Part shown: piece after piece, positions 55,403-64,000 of the stretch
Layout of the letters: every line of letters begins with the position of its first letter
Position numbering within the stretch: position 1 is the stretch's first letter
Assembly (NCBI GenBank): GCA_003550325.1
Contig: QKWP01000109.1
Span: 297,080 to 361,079 of the forward strand
Direction of reading: 5' to 3'
DNA from: Gigaspora rosea
Taxonomy: Eukaryota > Glomeromycota > Glomeromycetes > Diversisporales > Gigasporaceae
Length of the DNA stretch: 64,000 nucleotides
Notes under the pieces: generated by a model
What the model was told of the DNA's origin: nothing
The model's input: only the letters and a program-made list of their open reading frames with translations
Database searches by the model: none
Made by a program: the position numbers and the translations under genes

Positions 55403-56139
55403 TTTTTTGTAGCTAAAAAATTAAAAAAAACCAATTTCAGGCAAAAATTAAGAATTTCAAAGATCGTTGCCCTAAGTTAATTTAATGCAGGCCAAATTTT
55501 TTAGATTTAAAGCCCCTGAGAATTCTAGTCAGCACAGTACATGATTTTCAGGGGCTGAATTCGTTATCATTAGTGCTCCTAATCGGGTCGGGTCAACCCG
55601 AAAACCAACCTGACCCGAAACTTTCGGGTCGGGTTCGGGTTAGAAAAATTGAATCCGAAAAGTTCGGGTTGGGTTCGGGTCGGTTCGGGTTGGCAATGAA
55701 CCCGACCCGACCCGACTCGAAATATTATAGATAACCCAAAGTAGAAATATTATTTTTTTATTATAGCAAATCATAGATAAATATGTACTTTATTTAAATC
55801 TTTAATAAACATATTTGCATTAATGATAGTAGATCTTAAATGAATGCATTTTAACTAATTTAAAATTAATATGACGAATATTGATATGATCTGATCTTTA
55901 AACTATAATAAGCTAAAATTGTATATCTTTAACAAATTATATGATAATTTATTTGAAGCAAATATAGTAATAATTTTATTAATCATTCAGTAAATATATT
56001 ATATATTTATATTAAATATTTATTTTTTTACCTCAGTCTAAATTTTAATTTTTTTTGCAACGAAATTATCTTTATTTGCAATGAAATTGTTTTAAAAATA
56101 GTAAGTACATATTAAATTACCTTAAAGGTTATACTCTAA

Positions 56140-57250
56140 AATTATAATAATATCTTGGCAACCACTTCATCAAATTTAATAAAACTTCTTTTATTTGAAT
56201 TCTACAGATTTGTAGAATTCAAATAAAAAAATTTTATCGATTTTCATCAGGTGGCTATCAAGATACCTTCGCTCAAAGGTTTAAAAAATTTTAGTATAAC
56301 ATCTATTTTTGAATTGTTTACTGACTTTGAGTGAAGATATCTTGATAACCACCTGGTTAAAGTTAATGAAATTTTTTTTATTTGAATTTTACAAAATGGT
56401 AAAATCAAAATAAAAAAGATTCATTGCTTTTGGTTAGGTAGTTGTCAAGATATCTTTCCTAAAAATTTAAAAAAAATTTGCTACAACATCTATTTTGATA
56501 GACGTTTTAAATTGTTTACTTACTTTGCATGAAGATATCTCAACAACCAACTGTTCAAGGTTAATAAAAATTTTTTTATTTGAATTCTACAGAATGGTAA
56601 AATTAAAATAAGAAAGGTTCATTGCTTTTGTTTAGGTGGTTGTCAAGATATCTTCCCTAAAAATTTAAAAAACCTTTGTTACAACATATATTTTAATAAA
56701 TATTTTAAATTGTTTACTAACTTTGCATAAAGATATCTTGACAACCAATTGTTCAATGTTAATAAAAACTTTTTTATCTGAATTCTACAGAGTTGTAGAA
56801 TTAAAATAAAAAAATTTATTGATTTTGGTCAGGTAATTGTCAAGATATCTTCACTTAAATATTTAAAAAAATTTTGCTATAGCATCTATTTAGATAGATA
56901 TTTTGAATTATTTACTGTATTTGAGTAATAATATCTTGATAACCACCTGATCAAAGTTAATGATTTTTTTTTATTTTAATTCTATAGAATTGTAGAATTA
57001 AAATACAAAAAAATTTATCGATTTTGCTTAAGTAATTATTAAAATATCTTCACTTAAAGTTTTAGAATTTTGTATAACTTTAATTTTGATGAACATTTTG
57101 AATTATTCTCTGATTTTAAGCAAAGATATCTTAACAACTATCTGACTAAAATCAATTAAATTTTTTATTCAAATTCTATAATTTTAAAGAATTAAAATAA
57201 AATTTTTTTTATTGAATTTGATTAGTTAGTTGTCAAGGTATCTTTAATTA
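56140..57250. repeat. Subterminal array of about 195-bp hairpin units
   Basis: The word AAGATATCTTGATAACCACC recurs near 56150, 56334, 56536, 56731, 56930 and 57124. Within each unit it is inverted as GGTGGTTGTCAAGATATCTT about 100 bp later, with TTTGAATTCTACAG and its complement at the centre. So the array alternates hairpin stems with spacer sequence. Confidence 0.85.
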
Positions 57251-57367
57251 AAATTCAAATATCTAATAAAATTAGAACAATTAATTTTTTTAAAATTTTA
57301 ACAAATTACTTATTATATTTTATAATTAATTTATTATTTTAATCTTTAAATTATTTAGAAATTAAAT

Positions 57368-60266
57368 ATGGAATTTGATGAATCAAATTTTTTTCTTGAT
57401 GAAAATTATATTATTGAAAGTAATATTTCAGAAATTATTGATGATGATATATCAAATAATAGTTCAAACCAAGAAGAAAATTTTGTTGAAGATAATGAAA
57501 CATCTAGTAATGAAGATGAAACAAATTCTAATCAAGTAAATGAAGAGGATATTCTTATGGAAGAAAATATCATTATAGAAGAAAATTTTCCTAATACTCC
57601 TAATGAAGAAAATGCAAATACTAAAACAGATAATAAAAAAAAGCTTAAATCTATTGTTCATAATCATTTTACTATAGATCAACAAGCTAAAAAATATAAA
57701 TGCAATTATTGCAGGTAAAATATTAATTTTTAATATTAATATTTATATTATTTATAAAATTTTAATATTATTTATAATTATTTATTATAATTTTTAGTCA
57801 AACTTATAAAATTTCAAAAGATAAATCAACATCAGTATTAAAAAGACATCTTGAAAAAAATCATAAAAAATTAATTGCAAAAAAAAAACTATTGGAGCAT
57901 TAGATAAGTTTATTCAAAAAGATAAATTAGTAAATATTTTTTATTATTTATTTATTTTTTATCAATAATAATAATTAATTTAAATATTATTTAAATAGTT
58001 ATTCATACAAGAAGATTGGCTTAAAGATTTAATTAATTGGATTATTTCTGATGATCAATCTTTTACTGTTGTTGAAAATAAATTTTTTCAAATAATGATT
58101 AAAAGACTCAATAATAATGCAAAAATTCCTTCAGCTGATACTATTACTAACAAAATTTCTAAAATTTTTAATACTGAACAAGCTAATCTGCAAAAACAAT
58201 TTCAAGAAATTTCTAGTAAAATTTCATTTACTCTTGATTGCTGGACATCTAGAAATCAAAAATCTTATCTTGGAGTAACTGCACATTGGATTTCAAATAA
58301 TTGGCAACTTCAACATTGTACTATTGAGTTTAGTTATTTTGAAGGCTCTCACTCAGGCAAAAATTTAGCTGAAGTATTTTTTAAAATTTTAAAAGAAAAT
58401 AATCTTTTAACAAAAGTATTTATATTTTATTATTTTTAACAAAAGTATTTATATTTTATTATTTATAAAATATTAATTAATAACTAATTATTATTTTATT
58501 TTTAGATTTTGGGTATTACTACTGATAATGCTACAAATATGAATTCAATGTTTAATAATTTAGAAGAAAATTTTAATAATGAAAATTTAGAATTTGATTC
58601 TAAAAATCAACATATATATTGTCTTGCACATATTATAAATCTAGCTGTTCAGGAAATTTTAAAATCTTTTTATAATAATAATAATAATGATGAAGGTGAT
58701 AATTCTGAAGAGAATAGTGATGATGAAATATCTGATATAAATACTTTAGGAGCACTTGGAAAAGTATAATTAATTTATTTTAAATATATTATTTATTTTT
58801 AAAATATTTGTAATATTTATAGTATTTATATTTTTAAATATAAAATTAATAATAAAATTTATATTTTATAGAATAAAATACTATAAAAAATACTAAAATT
58901 TATTAATTATATAATTTTATATTTGTAGTTAAAGAAAATAATAATTAAAATTCGTAAATCTCCACAAAAACGTGAACGTTTTAGCAGACAATGTTTTATT
59001 TCAAATATTAAAAACTTAGAATTAATTGTTGATGTAAAAACACGATGGAATTCTACATATGATATGTTGGAAAGAGCTTTAATTTTACAACAAGTAAATT
59101 TATATATATATTTTTTAATTTTATTTACTAAATATTAATTTATATTTTAGCCATTAGATGAATTAATTTTAACAGATAGAAGTCTTACAAAATTTTCATT
59201 AACAAATGCTGAATGGAATAAATTAAAACAAATAAAAAATATTTTAGAGGTGAATAAAAATAATATATATATATATAATAATTTATAAATATTATAATAT
59301 ATATTATTAATTTATAACTATTATAATATATATTATTATTTTTAAATTTTTTATTAGTGTTTTAAGGAAGCTACTCTTGAAATAAGTGCATCTAATTATC
59401 CAACACTTAGCTATTCAATTCCTATTTATAATTATTTATTAAATATAATTGAAAAATTTCTTAATGAAGATTCTTATTCTAATGATATTATTTCTGCTAT
59501 TAGCAAAGCCAAAAATAAATTATATAAATATTTTCCAACAACAAATGGACTTGTTTATATTATTTCTACAAGTATGTAATTTAAATTTATTTATTAAATA
59601 ATTAATAACTAATTTTTAATTATATTTTTATTAATAGTTATTGATCCACGTCTTAAGTTACAATATTTTAAAGATCAAGAATTTGATGATGAACTTATTG
59701 AAATATACAAACAACAAATTATTAATTTATGGAAAAATAAATATAGACAAACAGAAAATAAAAATAATAATCAAACAAATAATAAAGCAAGTGGACTTAT
59801 AGCTTATATGTTTGAAAAAAGAAAACATATTGAATTTGATGAACTTGTAAAATATTTGAATGAACCACCATTAAATTATGATATAGATATATTAACATTT
59901 TGGAAGGTAAATATTTATTATAATATATTTAATATACTATATAATTAACTAATAATTTAATTTAATTTAAAAATAGCTTCATGAAATAGAATATCCAAAT
60001 TTATCAAAAATGGCTAAAGATTATTTAGCAATTCCTGGTATATTTTTAATTTTAAATATTATAATAAAATAAAATTATTATAATTATTTAATAAAATTAA
60101 TATAAATTTTTATATTTTAGGAACAAGTGTTCCTGTTGAATGTATTTTTTCAAGTAGTGCTGATTTGATTTCTGCTAAAAGATATAGTTTAAATTCAAAT
60201 ACAATTAAAATTTGTATGTGTTTAAAAAGTTGGTTAAAATTAAAATTAAAAAATAATGTAGATTAA
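57368..60266 (+). CDS. hAT-family transposase (BED zinc finger, RNase H-like core)
   Basis: Ten exons by eye: 57368-57714, 57798-57929, 57999-58415, 58506-58763, 58929-59093, 59151-59249, 59358-59571, 59638-59906, 59977-60037 and 60121-60266; all nine introns are short, AT-rich and GT-AG. The product is about 700 residues: an acidic N-terminus; a BED finger across exons 1-2 (YKCNYCSQTYK, then SVLKRHLEKNH); first catalytic Asp in FTLDCWTSRNQ; second Asp in GITTDNATNM; the HIYCLAHIINLAVQE insertion-domain motif; VKTRWNSTYDML; and the C-terminal dimerisation region SVPVECIFSSSADLISAKR containing the catalytic Glu. It cuts out and reinserts the element. The only defect seen is a one-base frame change in a run of A near 57885 (exon 2), which could be real or a sequencing slip. 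Confidence 0.85.
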
Positions 60267-61000
60267 ATTTTTAAAAATCTATTTAAATTTTATTTATATA
60301 TTAATATTTATTATTAGTAATAGGTTTTTTTTAGTTTGTAAATTCAAACTTTTTTCCTATTAATTTTTATTTAAATATTATATTATATTATATTATTATT
60401 TTATCTTTTATTTATTTATATAAATAAATTTATATTTTATTTAAAATTTGAAAATGAATAAATATTTATTAATATTTTTATTTTAATACTATATATTTAT
60501 TAATAAAATTTTTATATTATTTAAATTAAAATTATTTTATACTATAATAATAATAAATGTTGCTAATTTATCTCCTTAGTAATTTAATTACTCTATATAA
60601 TTTACTAATCAAATACAGAATCTTGTATAACAAAATAATAAATTTATTTATAAAATTTAAGAAAATATTAAAAATTGTAAATATCTTAAAATTTATTATA
60701 AAATTAGCTTTAGACTTTTAAGTAAAAATTTTTAACATCTAGTTTTACATATAATAACACATTCTAACTCTAATATAGGCCTTACTCTAACTCTAATATT
60801 AAACCAATTTATTTGAATAATAGAGCAGTTAATTAACTAGATATTAAAATTAGTTATATTTAATAATAATTTAAATAAGTCTAATTTTAAATTAAATATA
60901 ATAAAATTTTTTAATAGTTTTACTAAATTATACTAGTATTAATATTATAATTATATTATTTAATAAATTATACAAATATAGTATAATAGAAATAATCTAG
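60267..61000. other. AT-rich right arm of the hAT transposon
   Basis: Almost only A and T, with no frame or clear repeat beyond low-complexity TTATTTATATAA-like runs. Probably 3' untranslated and spacer DNA of the transposon. Confidence 0.5.
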
Positions 61001-61343
61001 TTGTCAGTGGCAGTAACAGTCACTGGATTACAAATAACCAACCAGATTGTGTTACAGGATCAAAACAAATACTAAAGTTAATTGTCATTAGGGTTAGGAT
61101 TAGAAGTTAATTGTCATTAGAGTCAGAAATAGTTTGAGTTAGGGTTGGGGTTGAGAATATTATATAGTAAAATTTCACAAGAAATTTTTTTAATTAGAAC
61201 ACAAAAGGTAATTTTATAGGTAAAGTTTTATGCTATCATGAATTTTTGATGTTTTCTTCACTTTTGGATTATATAAACGTTACACCTGATCCCGTGATGT
61301 GATTGGTCAATTGCAATTTGGTGACTGTCACCGCCGATGACAA
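61001..61343. mobile_element. MITE with TTGTCAGTGGCAGTAACAGT ends
   Basis: Left end TTGTCAGTGGCAGTAACAGT; right end TGACTGTCACCGCCGATGACAA, roughly its complement. The interior has GGGTTAGGATTAG and GAGTTAGGGTTGGGG, and the phrase GTTACACCTGATCCCGTGAT. It resembles the telomere-motif MITEs inside but has different ends. Confidence 0.55.
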
Positions 61344-61353
61344 ATAGATTCGC

Positions 61354-61806
61354 TCAACAGGAGAGACCATCCCAAATTAGGAAATAGTTAGGATGATCAT
61401 TACACAATTCATTAAAGTTTTTTTATACAGTTTACAATACTCTTTTCATGAGGTCATCGTGACTTATTCGCATTATGAAACATGATCAACTTAGTATATA
61501 AACTTGTGGCGGTCATATCATACTTTAATAAAATAGTTGGATTCAAGAGGATTCGTGGATATTTATATTACAATTTCTGTATTTATAAGTTATAATATAA
61601 ATATCTGGTGAATCCTCTTGAATCCAACTATTTTATTAAAGTATAATATGAAAGTCACAAGTTTGTACTAATTTGATCACGTTTCATAATGCGAATAAGC
61701 CACGATGACCTCACGAAAAGATTATTGTAAACTGTATAAAAAAACTTTAATGAATTGTGTAATGATCGTTCTGACTATTTCCTAATTTGGGACGGTCTCT
61801 CCTGTT
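61354..61806. mobile_element. 453-bp fold-back MITE
   Basis: Flanked by the 7-bp direct repeat GATTCGC (61347-61353, 61807-61813). Arms of about 200 bp run from CAACAGGAGAGACCATCCCA inwards and are nearly exact complements, for example AACTATTTTATTAAAGTAT against ATACTTTAATAAAATAGTT. The central loop is about 40 bp. Superfamily uncertain (7-8 bp duplication, hAT possible). Confidence 0.85.
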
Positions 61807-62455
61807 GATTCGCACTAATATAAAGATCAGTATTATAAAATAAAAAATTTTTAATTCTAATAATAGCTTAGACTCTAACTTTAAACTAAAGAAATTTATA
61901 ATTTTTTTGTTTATTGTTTTAATAATAATCTATATATATTAATTTTATATGTAACTATAATATTAGTATTACAAGTATTATTTAATATAACTATTTTTTA
62001 AAAAATATAATAAAAATAAATTAATATTCTAAATTAATAAAAAAAACATGATTATATTATATTATATTTATATAGATAAATTAATAATTTACTTAAATTT
62101 TAAAATAAAATAATAAAAAGCACTACTATATATTAATCTTAAATTTATTTAATATGCTATAATAATAAATTAAATAATTCAACTTAAAATAAAATTAAAA
62201 ATTTAATATAAAAAATAAAAAATAAATTAGTAGAGAGAGCGAAAGATCAAAATTTGATATCACCTTTGACAAAGTTTCGGGTCGGGTTCGGGTCGGTTCG
62301 GGTTCTGGTCGGGTTCGGGTTGGGTTGAAGTGCTAACCCGAAAGTTATTCAACCCGACCCGACCCGAACTTTCGGGTCGGGTTCGGGTTGACCCATAACC
62401 GACCCGACCCGACCCGTTCGGAGCACTAGTTATCATTATCAAGCTCCAGACATAT

Positions 62456-62951
62456 TGTTACGACTTGTTGGGAGAACAATGTGCACGATCGCACAGTTTA
62501 GCTCCAGTCGCAACTTAATTTAATTTATTATTAAACTAAAGTTTCTTTTTATTAATTCGTATTCAGGAAATAATTGAAGTCTGAGATTTTTCAATGAACT
62601 TTATTAAGGGGAAAACTTGGCTTTAAATACATTTTCAGTTATTAAGAACTACTGCGCTATATTTATTACATCATTTGGTTTCCACCTTTACATTTGAGAA
62701 ACCTTATTATTTACCCCCAATTTTGTTCACAATATTGCTCACAATGTCGCTCACAATATTGCTTGCAATTTCGCTCACAATTCCCACAACCAGGAGTCAA
62801 CTATAACCAGTTCACACAATAAACAATCATCGGGATCTCTAAGCCTCCGCCATAACTTAGCACCTTGTAATTTCGGATGGCTTGGGTCACAGGAGTCTTC
62901 GGGTGTTACTAATTTCATTTAAGTCACGGGTTAAAGATTTTAACCGTGACA
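62456..62951. mobile_element. Solo LTR (fossil), 496 bp
   Basis: Starts TGTTACGACTTGTTGGGAGA and ends TTTTAACCGTGACA, flanked by the 4-bp duplication ATAT (62452-62455, 62952-62955). Copy A has the empty site CCAGACATATGCTAATTT at about 22193-22210. No interior remains. The insertion postdates the segmental duplication, unless copy A lost it exactly. Related only at its start to 29980. Confidence 0.92.
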
Positions 62952-62955
62952 ATAT

Positions 62956-64000
62956 GCTAATTTCCCAGCCGTATTACCCAAAGTACAGTGTAAGCAATTA
63001 TGTATTTATATCAAGAATTGGTTAAATTTCAAATACTTTTCTAATTATAACAATGTACTAATAGATGTGTTATTTAAACATCTATAGGCCATCCTACAGC
63101 AATAGGTCCTAATACCTGCTAATATAAGGTAAAGTACATCCTTTATTACTAATACATAAAGGCTAATCTATCAAATAATTTACTGACATTGAACACTTTA
63201 CTCCAAGGCGAGCGATACTAAAGCACACACACTTAATACAATTATGGCATCTCATCCATAAACAAATTCCAAGCTTTCATAAACACGCTTGTTCTGCTGC
63301 CAGTTTTTCGATATCTAAGGCACTTGATCTCCAATAACCATATGTGTTCATATTATTATCCTGTAAAATATGTAATAACAAGATAAGCTATTACTATTAA
63401 CATATAAAAAACTAAATTGCAATTGTGTGATCCTTTACAATAGTCATAATGATTGTTTTGTTGATAAGAAATTTACCATATCATTGTCCGGAACATAGCA
63501 GAGAATGTTCTACTTCAACCCATGCAATAATTGTTAGCAACGCCAACCTTAACATAGCTGAGAAATTCTACTTCAAACCATGAAATATTTGTTAGCGACA
63601 CCAAAGTCTTCACACAGGTTACATACATACTTATGAATATTGCTTTGGAATCAGTCCTCCGCTAACTCCGACAGTAAGTATTACGAAGTGGTAAGTGGTT
63701 CCAGAAAAGGAATTTTGCGACTACATTAAAAAAAATCGTAAAATTACATTCTATTATGGAACGTTGATTAATGTACTAGAACCCTTTTTTATAAGCTTAC
63801 ATATACACTCTATGAGCTGAACTGTACTTTTTTGTTACGATGATATTTGTGTTTCAACTGATTGAAATGATATAATACTCAATCCAAAGTTGAGTCTAGT
63901 TCTAACCTGTGCATGTATGTGCAACGCTCTCTAAATCAGTCGTTACATCAGAAAAGGATAATCGCTTTGCCTATTTTTTTTTCAATCTGAATTATAAAAT
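62956..64000. other. Copy B shared segment, no gene recognised
   Basis: Aligns with about 22200-24060 of copy A apart from the 0.8 kb seen only in A. No open frame of note in either copy, so there is no sign of a protein-coding gene. Confidence 0.5.

Larger units (their letters stand above)
55570..62428. mobile_element. 6.86-kb hAT transposon with CGGGT subterminal arrays
   Basis: Flanked by the perfect 8-bp duplication GTTATCAT (55562-55569, 62429-62436); copy A has the empty site at about 22174-22181. Ends are TAGTGCTCC at both sides, followed by dense CGGGTCGGGTTCGGGT words (55580-55735 and 62276-62420). Then come an array of hairpin repeats (56140-57250), a ten-exon hAT transposase (57368-60266) and an AT-rich right arm with two later MITEs (61001-61343, 61354-61806). 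It looks nearly whole. Confidence 0.95.
48942..64000 (+). repeat. Segmental duplication, copy B (runs off the window)
   Basis: Direct-orientation partner of 10789-24075. It begins at AAATTTTGTTATGAAACTTGC and is still aligned at the last base. It holds several elements absent from copy A, each listed separately. Confidence 0.85.

Noticed and set aside
62260-62442. 60-codon Pro/Arg-rich frame on the minus strand
   Set aside because: Translation of the CGGGT array at the right end of the hAT transposon.

Overview
The window looks like AT-rich nuclear DNA of an arbuscular mycorrhizal fungus (Glomeromycotina, Rhizophagus-like). The few host genes belong to families that are greatly expanded there: a tyrosine-kinase-like protein kinase with a HADFHSGN catalytic loop, Sel1-repeat proteins, a BTB/TLDc protein and an F-box-like protein. 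Introns are short, AT-rich and GT-AG. Almost everything else is mobile DNA, much of it nested. This is inference from family resemblance; no database search was possible.

Layout. 1-1000: end of a dispersed repeat and a hAT MITE. 1487-4389 (minus): kinase gene, a tandem repeat upstream of it, then a small three-repeat Sel1 gene. 4700-5050: two fold-back elements. 5410-9414: an LTR-bounded unit with 4-bp target duplications whose interior holds a decayed BTB/TLDc host-gene copy. 9736-10610: a 60-odd-bp minisatellite. 10789-24075: copy A of a large segmental duplication. 24076-32600: intergenic DNA with small inverted-repeat elements, a poly(A) retroposition scar and a second, longer copy of the dispersed repeat. 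32612-34910: an F-box-like host pseudogene split by a solo LTR. 36345-36605: one unrecognised small ORF. 37579-39012: three levels of nested MITEs. 39377-41098: a Crypton-like tyrosine recombinase gene. 44285-48851: a decayed Sel1-repeat gene and its satellites. 48942 to the window end: copy B of the segmental duplication.

The two copies of the duplication each serve as the empty site for insertions in the other. This fixes element ends and target duplications: in copy A a 6.5-kb element with an 8-bp duplication (14527-21018); in copy B a TTAA-flanked fold-back MITE (49510-49963), a telomere-motif MITE (55148-55402), a 6.86-kb hAT transposon with a nearly intact ten-exon transposase (55570-62428), and a solo LTR (62456-62951).

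The most unusual pattern is a set of transposons that share the terminal sequence TAGTG and 8-bp target duplications, while each carries its own satellite-like subterminal array (CGGGT, CCGCGCGGGAT, GTACGTACTGTACG or GACGAAAC). One of them carries a hAT transposase and another an unrelated MULE-like transposase. Other points of note are an apparently perfect 347-bp palindromic MITE, a MITE family with TTAGGG-like tracts in its interior, and a 111-bp hairpin repeat with a paired (compensatory) base change. All alignments were made by eye.
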